A stretch of 64,000 nucleotides of DNA from Paenibacillus curdlanolyticus YK9 (GTDB lineage: Bacteria > Bacillota > Bacilli > Paenibacillales > Paenibacillaceae): contig NZ_AEDD01000007.1 in NCBI RefSeq assembly GCF_000179615.1, forward strand, positions 186,001 to 250,000. Direction: 5' to 3'. Position numbers and translations under genes: made by a program. The notes below the pieces were generated by a model. The model made no database searches. It worked only from the letters and a program-made list of their open reading frames with translations, and had not been told where the DNA came from. Position 1 is the stretch's first letter; the number at the start of each line of letters is the position of its first letter. Below are positions 42,926 through 51,597 of the stretch, in pieces.

Positions 42926-43699
42926 ATGAGTTATAAAATCGTGTTTTTTGACATTGACGGTACGCTTGTAAACGAGGAAAAACAAATTCCGCGGGATACG
43001 ATCGACGCGCTGCGCGAGCTGAGCAAGACGGACGTCGAGGTCGTCATTGCAACGGGCCGCGCGCCTTACTTCTTCAAGTCGATCGCCGAGCAGCTCGGCA
43101 TCAATTCATTCATTAGCCTGAACGGCGCTTACGTCGTACACCAAGGACGCGTGCTGTTCGAGCGTCCGATTCCGCGCGAGCGCTTGGAGGCACTGGTCGT
43201 GCAAGCCGGCCAACACGGCCATCCGCTCGTATTCGAAGGCGGCGAAACCTACTACGCAGATACAGATTCGCATCCGCACATGCTGAATTCGGTCAACTCG
43301 CTGAAGGTTGAGCTGCCTGGACATGACCCGGAATATTGGCAAAAGACGAGCATCTATCAAGCATTCCTCCACTGCGAAGCGCATGAGGAAGAGCTTTATG
43401 CGGAGTCCCTTCCGGGCTTGCGCCTCGTTCGCTGGCACAAAACCGCAATGGACGTGCTGCCGGAGGGCGGCTCCAAAGCGCTCGGCATCGAAGCAATGCT
43501 CCAGCATCTAGGCATCGCAGTCGAAGAAGCTGCCGCATTCGGCGACGGCCTCAACGACAAGGAAATGCTAGCGGCCGTTGGCCTTGGCATCGCGATGGGC
43601 AACTCGCATCCGGAGCTGATTCCGCATGCGGATTACGTGACCGCGCATGTCGATGAAGGCGGCATCCGCCAAGGGCTGAAACACGCTGGCTTGATCTAG
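42926..43699 (+). CDS. Cof-type HAD-superfamily hydrolase
   Basis: A 257-residue phosphatase of the HAD IIB (Cof) group. Motif I is FFDIDGTLV with two catalytic Asp, motif II VIATGRAP, motif III Lys in GGSKALGIEAML, and motif IV AAFGDGLNDKEML. The C2 cap lies between motifs II and III. These enzymes dephosphorylate sugar phosphates, nucleotides or cofactors; the substrate is not predictable. GGAGAGG stands 5 bp before ATG 42926. It forms its own unit, closed by a terminator. Confidence 0.93.
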   Translation: MSYKIVFFDIDGTLVNEEKQIPRDTIDALRELSKTDVEVVIATGRAPYFFKSIAEQLGINSFISLNGAYVVHQGRVLFERPIPRERLEALVVQAGQHGHPLVFEGGETYYADTDSHPHMLNSVNSLKVELPGHDPEYWQKTSIYQAFLHCEAHEEELYAESLPGLRLVRWHKTAMDVLPEGGSKALGIEAMLQHLGIAVEEAAAFGDGLNDKEMLAAVGLGIAMGNSHPELIPHADYVTAHVDEGGIRQGLKHAGLI

Positions 43700-43744
43700 G
43701 AATAGGACCGGACGCCGCAGAGCGACCGGCCTGATGGACGGCAG

Positions 43745-43769
43745 AGCGGCGACCGTATCGCCGCTTTTT
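43745..43769 (+). terminator. Intrinsic terminator after the HAD gene
   Basis: AGCGGCGA-CCGTA-TCGCCGCT followed by TTTT. Confidence 0.88.
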
Positions 43770-43811
43770 GCTGTTCCCCGTTGTTTTTTCGTATAGGAAG
43801 GAGCCTCACCC

Positions 43812-44432
43812 GTGCAATATAACACCATGCCGCAAGCGCCTACTCGACTATCTGTGAAAAAAAGCCGCCGTCGGCGCCGCTTTATGCTCTATTTGCTGCT
43901 CACGTTCATCGTCATCATTGCCGCGGTCCTGATCGACAGGCAGTTGTCCGACATGGCCAAGCCGAGGCAGCTGCAAATCAAGACGGCCCAGCTCCATCCT
44001 ATCGTGCGCCAGCAAGCGGATGAGCTCGTCCGATTAGCCAAGAAGCAAGGCATCCGTATCCTCATAACGGACGGCTTCCGCAGCGCAGCCGAGCAAGATG
44101 CGCTTTACCGCAAAGGCCGTTCCGATGACGGATCGATTGTGACGAAGGCGAAAGGCGGGCAATCGTACCATAACTTCGGGCTGGCCGTGGATTTCGCTCT
44201 GCTCAAGGATGACGGCAGCGCAAGCTGGGAGATGAACGCCGACCTGAACGATAACGGGAAATCCGACTGGCAAGAGGTCGTCGCGATTGCGAAATCGCTC
44301 CATTTTGAATGGGGCGGCGACTGGGACAGCTTCCCTGATTACCCTCATCTGCAAATGACGTTCGGCTACAGCATTCGCGAGCTTCAGCGCGGCGCTGATC
44401 TGAGCGCGATGACGCTTGAGGACGCCGAATAG
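43812..44432 (+). CDS. Membrane-anchored M15-family peptidase (VanY/CwlK type)
   Basis: A 206-residue protein with a basic N-terminus, one helix (FMLYLLLTFIVIIAAVLID) and an extracytoplasmic M15 domain. Zinc ligands are seen in SYHNFGLAVDF (His and Asp) and PDYPHLQMTFG (His), with FEWGGDWDSF between them. The family cleaves D,D-carboxypeptide or L-Ala-D-Glu bonds of peptidoglycan stem peptides; here the CwlK-like YHNFGLAVDF favours an endopeptidase acting on the wall. GTG 43812 has AAGGAG with 8-bp spacing. A Met six codons later is an alternative start. Confidence 0.9.
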   Translation: MQYNTMPQAPTRLSVKKSRRRRRFMLYLLLTFIVIIAAVLIDRQLSDMAKPRQLQIKTAQLHPIVRQQADELVRLAKKQGIRILITDGFRSAAEQDALYRKGRSDDGSIVTKAKGGQSYHNFGLAVDFALLKDDGSASWEMNADLNDNGKSDWQEVVAIAKSLHFEWGGDWDSFPDYPHLQMTFGYSIRELQRGADLSAMTLEDAE

Positions 44433-44468
44433 CTTCTACGAGAAATAATAGGCACTACACGAACGAAT

Positions 44469-44508
44469 AAGCTTGCGAATGCGCCAACGCGCTTCCGTAA
44501 GCTTTTTT
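44469..44508 (+). terminator. Intrinsic terminator after the M15 peptidase gene
   Basis: AAGCTTGCG/CGTAAGCTT with an inner GCGC/GCGC helix, followed by TTTT. Confidence 0.85.
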
Positions 44509-44615
44509 CATTTTGCATCGCAGCCATACGAACGTTTGATCGCTTCCAAGCCCGCTATATTGTATAATGGAAATCGTGAGTATGTATTCTATGAACGCTT
44601 AGGAGAAAATGAACG

Positions 44616-46235
44616 ATGAACCCGTTATCCCCTTCGCTAGACGATAATAGCTGGCACAACCTCTTGGCAGAGGCTGCCGCAATATTCAGCGACGTGACGC
44701 TGTCGCGAGGTTTTCAATATTACAAGCAAAAGCGCGTGCAATCGTACACCGAACTGCACGAGCGGCTCGTCATCGCGCTTGTCTCCGGCACGGAGCTATA
44801 TAACGTTAAGCTGAACCCGGAAGCGATCGCTTCCAGCCGATGCGAGTGCCCGATCGGCAGCAAATGCAAGCATATTGCCGCCACTTTGCTTCAATATGTG
44901 CATCAGCACGGCCGGCCTGTCGCTTCGGTTGTGAACGCCAAATCCGCCGCCGACCTCTCCCAATTAAGCCACTCCTCCCGCATCGGCCCGCTGGAGCAGC
45001 TTCAAGAGCAAGCGAAGCAGCTTGCCGAGCAGCCCATGTCCGAGTGGCATGCTTTGTTCGAGCAGGGCATGAAGCTGCTGCCCGAAGCGCGCAGCGTAAC
45101 GAATCCGCAGGCGGTGCTTGCCGCTCTCGCGCGCATCAAGCCTGCGCTTTCCTCTGAGCTGGAGGCGCTGTTCGAGGTGCATGCGCACCTGTTTGCGCTT
45201 GAGAAGCTGCTCGTGGCGAGCCACCAGCAATGGCAGACCGTCAGCTATTATTCTTCCGGCTACCAATCGCAGGAGACGATTCCCGCTTTAACGCAGGCGA
45301 TCGCGGGCCAGTTGAACGCCTCTTCCGACATCGCGGCGAAGCCTGGCCCTGATATAAAGCAGCGCCTTGTGGATACGCTTGCCTATGTCCGCCGCCAGAT
45401 GCTGGGCGAGCCTGGGAGCGCTCGCGCTTTTCTGAACGTGTACCTGCTGCTGTGGTCAACCTGGCTGAAGCCTGCCGTTTCGGGCGATTCCAACCGCTTC
45501 CTTATCGAGCTGGAGCAGCTGCAGGAAGCAGAAACAACCGCCGACGCCGCGCGTTCCCGGCTGCCAGGCCAACTGGCGAAGAGCTGGATGCACTACTATC
45601 TCGCGCAGGATGAGAAGGCGTTGGCGTTTCTGCGGGAAGCGAACAAGGCTTCCTCCATCCGCCCGCATGACCTGATGGGCTTCCTGCAGGACTTGTCGCT
45701 GGAGGAGCCGGATGGGCCGCGCATGCTGCGCTGGCTCATTGCGCTCGGCGATTTGCTGAGCACGCATCGTTTTCGCGAGCTGCCCGTTTACGTAGCCCAT
45801 TGGGAATCGGTCATCGAACAGGACCCGGAAGCAGAGCCCGCCATGTGGCAGACGCTGGTCGGCATGCTCCCCTCCTCGAAAGCGATCTATGAGGAAGCGA
45901 TGCTCGCCCGCGGCAAATGGCAGCAATGGATTGATTACCAAATAAGCATGGGCGAAGAGCCGCTCTCGTACCGCGTAGCCGTCCTTCAGCCGATTGAGAA
46001 GAACGCGCCGGAGGCGCTGCTGCCCTTCTATCATCAGGCGGTCGAACGCTACGTGCTGCACAAAAATCGCGACGGCTACAAATCAGCGGTCAAGCTGCTG
46101 AAGCGCCTCGCCAAGTTATATAAGAAGCTAAAGCAGGAGACGCGCTGGGAGCAATTCATCACAGCCTTCTCCGACCGGCACAGCCGGCTGCGCGCCTTGC
46201 AAGAGGAGCTTCGGAAAGGAAAGCTGCTGGAATGA
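44616..46235 (+). CDS. SWIM zinc-finger protein paired with SNF2 helicase
   Basis: A 539-residue protein. The SWIM motif CECPIGSKCKH (C-x-C-xn-C-x-H) is at residues ~75-86, following a short strand region typical of these fingers; the rest is helical and Leu/Ala/Glu-rich, without a recognised catalytic domain. SWIM domains bind DNA or proteins. Its last codons overlap the start of the SNF2 helicase (ATGA), and this pairing recurs in Firmicutes, so a protein complex is likely. AGGAG lies 10 bp before the ATG. Cellular role unknown. Confidence 0.9.
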   Translation: MNPLSPSLDDNSWHNLLAEAAAIFSDVTLSRGFQYYKQKRVQSYTELHERLVIALVSGTELYNVKLNPEAIASSRCECPIGSKCKHIAATLLQYVHQHGRPVASVVNAKSAADLSQLSHSSRIGPLEQLQEQAKQLAEQPMSEWHALFEQGMKLLPEARSVTNPQAVLAALARIKPALSSELEALFEVHAHLFALEKLLVASHQQWQTVSYYSSGYQSQETIPALTQAIAGQLNASSDIAAKPGPDIKQRLVDTLAYVRRQMLGEPGSARAFLNVYLLLWSTWLKPAVSGDSNRFLIELEQLQEAETTADAARSRLPGQLAKSWMHYYLAQDEKALAFLREANKASSIRPHDLMGFLQDLSLEEPDGPRMLRWLIALGDLLSTHRFRELPVYVAHWESVIEQDPEAEPAMWQTLVGMLPSSKAIYEEAMLARGKWQQWIDYQISMGEEPLSYRVAVLQPIEKNAPEALLPFYHQAVERYVLHKNRDGYKSAVKLLKRLAKLYKKLKQETRWEQFITAFSDRHSRLRALQEELRKGKLLE

Positions 46236-49200
46236 AGCAACAACATTTCATCGAAACGATTCATATTCAAATCAGCCTGACCGACTACGGGGACGCGCTG
46301 ATTTACGGCAATCTGGCGAACGATTCGTATATGGTGTCAGGGATGTTCATCAAGCAGCGGCTTTTCGCCTTGCATGAAGCTTCCTTCTACGGCACTGAGC
46401 TTGCGACCAAGTCAGTACAGGACGTCGAGCTCATCGTCCTCCCCGCGGAGCAGGTCATTCCATTCTTGGCAGAGCAGCGCTTGCTGACGCATGTCGAATG
46501 GATTTGGGAAGGCGACGCATCGCGGCTCGCGGAGCTTGCCCCGCTGCTCGCCGACTGCATGGAGCAGCGGCGGTTCAAGCCGAGCTTCGCCGCGCTGAAG
46601 GCGGGCAAGCCGCTGCAGTGGACATGGGACGAGGAAGCGCTTGGCGAAGACGAGCAAGCTTTGCTCGCACGATTGACGGAAACGCGGTATAGCTATGTCG
46701 AAGGGCTTCATGCTGCATTTTCCGCTGCTGTCTATGAACGGTATTACGCGGATGAAACGGCGGCAGCGGACCTGAAGCGCGAGTTTCCGCTCTTGTTTGG
46801 CGCGGCGGATCAAGCCGCAGCCAATGGCTTGGACGAGCCGTCATGGCTCATCGCTGCCGGCTGGAAAGCGGACGAAGCCCCTTTCCGCCCGCTTCTGCAA
46901 TTGCTGGAGCCGGACGAGACCGACCCGGACTGGCGCATGAAGGTCGTGCTCCAGGACAAGCAAGATCCCGCGCTGCTTGTGCCAATTCGGCTGGCAGCCG
47001 ATGGCGATGCTTTCGGCTCATGGCCGGCGGCATGGACGCCGGTCGTGCAAGAGCGCTCCGCCGGCTGGCTGGATCGGCTGCGCGCCTGCTTGCCGCGGGA
47101 GCGCTTCGCCGGCAGCCGCGACGATTGCCTAAGCGCGCCGATGACTGACGCCGCCGCTTGGCAATTCCTAACGGCGGACAGCCAGCGCCTGCTCGAGGCT
47201 GGCTGGCAAGTGCTGCTCCCGGCCTGGTGGGAAGCCGCCAGCCGGAAGAAGCCTCGGCTCCGTGCCAAGGTACGCGCCGAGGCAGGCGCGAGCGGCGCTG
47301 GCCAGTCGCTGTTCGGCTTGAACGCCATCGTCAACTTTGACTGGCGCATTGCCATTGGCGAAGCGGACTTGTCCGAGGCCGAATTCCTGGAGCTTGCCGC
47401 CCGCAACGAGCGGCTCGTCCGCTTCCGCGGCCAGTGGATTTCGCTTGATCCTCATCTGCTCGCGCAGATCCGGCGCGCAATGGAGAGCATGGACCAGTCC
47501 GAAGGCCTGTCCTTCCAGGACGTCCTACAGCTTCATCTGCTAGGCGGACAGGATGAGCCTGCCTCGGCTGCAAACGCCGCTTCGCCAGAAGCGCAAGCTT
47601 CCCGCGACGAGCGGATCAAGCTGGAGGTCGAATTAAACGCGCATCTGATCGGCCTGATCACGCAGCTTGGGCAGCAATCCGATTGGCCGCCGCTTGATCC
47701 GCCTGCCGGGCTTCGCGCAGAGCTGCGCACCTACCAGCGCGAGGGCTTTGCTTGGCTGGCGTTTCTGCGGCAATTCGGGCTCGGCGGCTGTCTGGCGGAC
47801 GATATGGGCCTTGGCAAAACCGTGCAGCTGATCGCCTACTTGCTGCATGTGAAGGAGACGGTAGCCGCTCAGTCTGTCGCAAACGTCGCCATGGATTCAG
47901 CAGCAAATGCGGAATCCAACGGGACTGCGGCACCCAGCGGGACTCCCGAACTCGCCGAGGCCGCGGCAGCCGCCGCTTCCTCCGGCCCTGCTCGGATGCC
48001 TGCGCTCGTCATCTGCCCGACCTCCGTCCTTGGCAACTGGCAGAAGGAGCTAAGCCGCTTCGGTCCTTCCCTTGGCGTTATGCTGCATTATGGCAGCAAA
48101 CGCCGAAGCGGCGAAGCATTCTACGAGCAAGCGAGCCAAGCAGACGTCATTCTGACCTCCTACTCGACCGCAACGCTCGACCAAGAGCTGTTGCAGACTT
48201 ACAAGTGGTCCGCCATTTGCTTAGATGAGGCGCAAAACATTAAAAATGCGCAAACGAAACAATCATCAGCGATTCGCAGCTTCTCCGCCGATCACCGAAT
48301 TGCGCTAACGGGTACGCCGATTGAGAATCGGCTGTCCGAGCTCTGGTCGATCTACGATTTTATCAATCCGGGCTATCTGGGGAGCTCTAACGGATTCCAG
48401 CAGCGATTCGCCAACGCCATCGAGAAGGAGCGCGACGAGCAGCGCACCCAAGATTTGCAGCGGCTTGTGAAGCCATTCATGCTGCGCCGCAAGAAGAAGG
48501 ACCCGAATATCCAGCTCGACCTGCCGGACAAGAACGAGATGAAAACCTACGTTCATCTGACGGCCGAGCAAGGCGCATTATATGACCAGACCGTCAACGC
48601 ATTAATGGACAAAATGAAGATGCTCGAAGGCATCGAGCGCAAAGGCGCCATTCTGTCCGCCCTCACGCAGCTCAAGCAGTTGTGCGACCATCCGATGCTG
48701 CTGACGAAGGAAGCAATGCCCGAGCTGCCCGCCCCTGCTTCGGGCTCGGCTGCTCCTCCGGCAATCGAGGACAACCCGGGAATGTCCGAGGCTGCCGAGA
48801 TGGTCATCTCGCGCTCATCCAAGCTGGAGCGGCTGCTGGCAATGGTCAAGGAGCTGCGGGAAGAGGGCGACCGCTGCCTCATTTTCACCCAATACATCGG
48901 CATGGGGAACATGCTCCAGCAGGTGCTGCAAAACCAATTGCAGGAGCAGGTGCTCTACCTGAACGGCAGCACGTCCAAAACGGCGCGCGACCGGATGATC
49001 GAGCAGTTCCAATCCCAGACACTACCCGCCGACGAGCAGCCGAACGTGTTCATCCTCTCCATCAAGGCAGGCGGCGTCGGCCTCAACCTGACCGCTGCGA
49101 ACCACGTGTTCCACTTCGACCGGTGGTGGAATCCTGCAGTGGAGAACCAAGCGACGGACCGCGCGTATCGCATGGGCCAGACCCGCGATGTGCAGGTGCA

Positions 49201-49366
49201 CAAGTTCATCGCGCTCGGCACGCTGGAGGAGAAAATCGACGAGATGCTGGAAAGCAAGCAGCGGCTGAGCGACGACGTCATCACAAGCTCCGAAGGCTGG
49301 ATTACGGAGCTGTCCACCAATGAGCTGAAAGAGCTGTTTACGCTGCGGCGTGATTGGAACGGCTAG
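46232..49366 (+). CDS. SNF2-family DNA-dependent ATPase (HepA-like)
   Basis: A 1044-residue protein. The first ~430 residues are the bacterial SNF2-associated region preceding the motor. The motor has Walker A DDMGLGKTVQL, DEAQ box LDEAQNIKNAQTKQ, ALTGTPIENRLSELWS, then the C-terminal RecA lobe with LIFTQYIGMG, LYLNGSTSK, SIKAGGVGLNLTAANHVFHFDRWWNPAVENQATDRAYRMGQ. An Ala/Ser-rich insertion (residues ~545-590) sits between the first motifs. Such enzymes translocate on DNA and remodel protein complexes, as RapA does with RNA polymerase. The ATG overlaps the SWIM gene stop. A strong terminator follows. Confidence 0.94.
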   Translation: MKQQHFIETIHIQISLTDYGDALIYGNLANDSYMVSGMFIKQRLFALHEASFYGTELATKSVQDVELIVLPAEQVIPFLAEQRLLTHVEWIWEGDASRLAELAPLLADCMEQRRFKPSFAALKAGKPLQWTWDEEALGEDEQALLARLTETRYSYVEGLHAAFSAAVYERYYADETAAADLKREFPLLFGAADQAAANGLDEPSWLIAAGWKADEAPFRPLLQLLEPDETDPDWRMKVVLQDKQDPALLVPIRLAADGDAFGSWPAAWTPVVQERSAGWLDRLRACLPRERFAGSRDDCLSAPMTDAAAWQFLTADSQRLLEAGWQVLLPAWWEAASRKKPRLRAKVRAEAGASGAGQSLFGLNAIVNFDWRIAIGEADLSEAEFLELAARNERLVRFRGQWISLDPHLLAQIRRAMESMDQSEGLSFQDVLQLHLLGGQDEPASAANAASPEAQASRDERIKLEVELNAHLIGLITQLGQQSDWPPLDPPAGLRAELRTYQREGFAWLAFLRQFGLGGCLADDMGLGKTVQLIAYLLHVKETVAAQSVANVAMDSAANAESNGTAAPSGTPELAEAAAAAASSGPARMPALVICPTSVLGNWQKELSRFGPSLGVMLHYGSKRRSGEAFYEQASQADVILTSYSTATLDQELLQTYKWSAICLDEAQNIKNAQTKQSSAIRSFSADHRIALTGTPIENRLSELWSIYDFINPGYLGSSNGFQQRFANAIEKERDEQRTQDLQRLVKPFMLRRKKKDPNIQLDLPDKNEMKTYVHLTAEQGALYDQTVNALMDKMKMLEGIERKGAILSALTQLKQLCDHPMLLTKEAMPELPAPASGSAAPPAIEDNPGMSEAAEMVISRSSKLERLLAMVKELREEGDRCLIFTQYIGMGNMLQQVLQNQLQEQVLYLNGSTSKTARDRMIEQFQSQTLPADEQPNVFILSIKAGGVGLNLTAANHVFHFDRWWNPAVENQATDRAYRMGQTRDVQVHKFIALGTLEEKIDEMLESKQRLSDDVITSSEGWITELSTNELKELFTLRRDWNG

Positions 49367-49396
49367 CTTGCCTAAAGCATCGTGAATACGTACAAC

Positions 49397-49439
49397 AAAA
49401 AGGAGCGTCCCCCGGTTCAGCGGGGAATGCTCCTTTTTT
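49397..49439 (+). terminator. Intrinsic terminator after the SNF2 gene
   Basis: AAAAAGGAGC pairs with GCTCCTTTTT with an inner TCCCC/GGGGA helix; a T6 run follows, and the A-rich left side could serve the opposite strand. Confidence 0.92.
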
Positions 49440-49488
49440 GCTTCATATTATCTGATTTGCTTCTTTCTATTTGGCAAAGGGGCTGACC

Positions 49489-50658
49489 TTAAATGCTTAC
49501 GCCCCCGTTTATCGGCTTGAAGGTGGCTACAATACGCTCCAGCTTATTCAGCTTGCCGCTATACCGTTCGCGGAAGCTATGGTAGCTCTCTCCCGCTTTC
49601 CCGTCATCAGATAGCCAAGCGATAATATAATAGAACTTATCCTCATCGCCCGTCACCGTAATCGTATACGCTTGCGTCTCGCCATCTTCCTCGCCATTCA
49701 TCTCGAAGCGATAAGCCGTTCTGCCGTTCAAGGAGGTCTGCTCCGTCTCCCCGTCTGCAAGCTCGGCGTGTATCGCTCCCGGCAGCCAGTTCCGGATAAT
49801 CTCATGATAGTCTTCGAGCGACACCTTTTCTTCCAGCGTCTCCTCGTTATCCGATCCTACCACAACATTATACGTGGAAAGCCCGCTGCTCACCGCTAGC
49901 TCGCTTTCCGTCGACGCATCGGCGGACCAGCTCCACGGGACCGTCATTTCGTAACGCCCATCCGCCGTCTCCACCGCATGGTCCACCGTAATCTGCGAAC
50001 TGACCGAGCTGATTCCCCCGATCAAACAACCTAGCGCAACCACGATCACGAGGATATGCGTGATGCGCATTCCTACCAGCCTGCTCCGTTCCAATGGCGG
50101 AAGATCCCGCGCCTTCAACACGAATGTTTTCGCCGCCATGTCACCGAGCCGCTGCTTCTTCTGCTGGATAAGCACGATAATGCCAGCGATAATGCCATAG
50201 AACATCAGCGGACAAAACTCCAAAATGCGCATAAGATTGCGAATGGCAGCTTTGCCGATTCCCGGCAGCTCGCCGCTCGCATTCACGACGCGTACGCGCA
50301 GCGCCCATTTGCCAACCGTTGTGCCGAAGAACGTTTCCAGCAGCCAATAATAAATCGGGCTTAGAATGAAATAACAACCAACCAACAGAAAGGGAGCGAT
50401 CGTATTCCATACGCTGTCATCATTCACAGATGCAGCTATGCTCCACGCAAACAGCCCGAAGAAAATCATCATGACTAGCAAATTATCAATAACGACAGCG
50501 CCCCAGCGTCTGAAGAAGACGGAGCCGCTGTCATAAGTACGGACGATCGCCTCTGCGTCTAGCGGCCCGCTAGATGGATAGCGATCGTTTTCTAATTCAG
50601 AAACTGGCGAGAATGCAACAGATTCATAGGTGCTTTTGCCCGGTTGTATCGGTTCCAA
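49489..50658 (-). CDS. RDD-domain membrane protein with extracytoplasmic C-terminus
   Basis: A 389-residue protein. Residues ~48-185 form an RDD domain, beginning FRRWGAVVIDNLLV with the Arg and Asp residues that name the family, containing three helices and KWALRVRVVN. A further helix (THILVIVVALGCLIGGI) is followed by ~175 residues outside the membrane containing YEMTVPWSWSADASTE and NGRTAYRFEMNGE. RDD proteins are proposed transporters or sensors; the C-terminal domain resembles the PsbP-like or lipoprotein-type domains of secreted proteins. Function unknown. No partner gene lies beside it. Confidence 0.88.
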   Translation of the reverse strand: MEPIQPGKSTYESVAFSPVSELENDRYPSSGPLDAEAIVRTYDSGSVFFRRWGAVVIDNLLVMMIFFGLFAWSIAASVNDDSVWNTIAPFLLVGCYFILSPIYYWLLETFFGTTVGKWALRVRVVNASGELPGIGKAAIRNLMRILEFCPLMFYGIIAGIIVLIQQKKQRLGDMAAKTFVLKARDLPPLERSRLVGMRITHILVIVVALGCLIGGISSVSSQITVDHAVETADGRYEMTVPWSWSADASTESELAVSSGLSTYNVVVGSDNEETLEEKVSLEDYHEIIRNWLPGAIHAELADGETEQTSLNGRTAYRFEMNGEEDGETQAYTITVTGDEDKFYYIIAWLSDDGKAGESYHSFRERYSGKLNKLERIVATFKPINGGVSI

Positions 50659-50770
50659 ACAATCGTTCTCCCCTCATATACAGTCATTATCTAGGTATAT
50701 CGGTATGATGGTAGCATGAAATCCAAATCCTTACTAGACCATCTGAACCACATCCATCCGAAGCTTGCGC

Positions 50771-50816
50771 AAAAAAAAGCGTATACTCGCTCCGCTTAAG
50801 GGAAGCTCATATACGC
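50771..50816 (-). terminator. Intrinsic terminator for the small TM gene / NAD operon
   Basis: On the minus strand GCGTATA/TATACGC close a stem followed by T8. It lies 19 bp past the stop of the 36-residue gene, supporting transcription of that gene. Confidence 0.85.
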
Positions 50817-50834
50817 AGGATAGACAAACCACGT

Positions 50835-50945
50835 TTAATAATGCCTTCTCCGTCGCCGCATTTGTTTCGTGATGTACTGCCTGATGCCCAGCGTCGCACC
50901 CACAATAATGATGGCGGCGACAGCCGGAAGTATAGCTGTACTCAT
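50835..50945 (-). CDS. Putative 36-residue membrane micro-protein
   Basis: MSTAILPAVAAIIIVGATLG is a single membrane helix, followed by a basic tail ending in RRRRRHY. An AAGGTGG lies 8 bp before the ATG, and a strong terminator lies 19 bp after the stop. A palindrome-like GATATA/TATATC sequence is upstream (around 50968-50990). Unknown function; a short single-helix protein of the type often missed in annotation. Confidence 0.5.
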   Translation of the reverse strand: MSTAILPAVAAIIIVGATLGIRQYITKQMRRRRRHY

Positions 50946-50997
50946 CCTATCCACCACCTTATTTATCTGTGGTAGATATATTCGCTGTCTATATCTG

Positions 50998-51567
50998 TTA
51001 TCCCTGCTTATTTTTGTGATCGTATTGTGAAAGAAGCGTCTTCCGGATATGCGCATACTCGCCGTGAATGGCCGCATTCGTATTCGCCTGCCAGAAGGTT
51101 TCATCGCCAGCGACAACCGCATCGCGCAGCTTCGTTGCGCTAATCGGCAGCGACATGCGGGGTATGACCAGCCGCCCGATATGCGCCATCCGCTCTTCCG
51201 GGAACCAATGCTCCCGTTCCTCGTCGCTGCCGGCAATCATCAGATCCAGCTCCGGCCACTCCCGCTCCCGTCCATAACGCTCGACCGCATCAAGCAGGTA
51301 ATTGCCCCATGCATGGCTATGATCGCCCTCATGCGTATAATCGTTTAACGCCATCAGCTCGATCCGATCCCCGTAAACGGCACGCAGCAGCGACATCCGG
51401 TACTCAGCTGAAAATGGATTACGCGCCGTCCCGCTCTGTTGAGCGGAGCCTACCACAACGAGCAACCGCTCGCATACGCCCAGCGCCGCATCAATCATGC
51501 GCTCATGACCGGCATGCACCGGCTGGAACCGGCCTAATATGAATCCGAAGCGAAACGGCTGCCCCAT
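50998..51567 (-). CDS. Nicotinamide-nucleotide adenylyltransferase (NadM/bifunctional type)
   Basis: A 189-residue nucleotidyltransferase that joins NMN and ATP to form NAD. The signature GRFQPVHAGHERMI contains the HxGH ATP-binding motif, and MSLPISATKLRDAV holds the second ISxTxxR motif. The closest known relatives are archaeal-type NadM enzymes. It is the last gene of an NAD-salvage group: Nudix/NrtR-like regulator, NAMPT-family gene (frameshifted), this gene. ATG 51567 follows GGGAGG with 7-bp spacing. The gene directly upstream makes the NMN that this enzyme needs, so the frameshift there would leave it without that substrate source. Confidence 0.92.
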   Translation of the reverse strand: MGQPFRFGFILGRFQPVHAGHERMIDAALGVCERLLVVVGSAQQSGTARNPFSAEYRMSLLRAVYGDRIELMALNDYTHEGDHSHAWGNYLLDAVERYGREREWPELDLMIAGSDEEREHWFPEERMAHIGRLVIPRMSLPISATKLRDAVVAGDETFWQANTNAAIHGEYAHIRKTLLSQYDHKNKQG

Positions 51568-51597
51568 TGTGATTCCTCCCCTTCATCGCCCAGCTTA

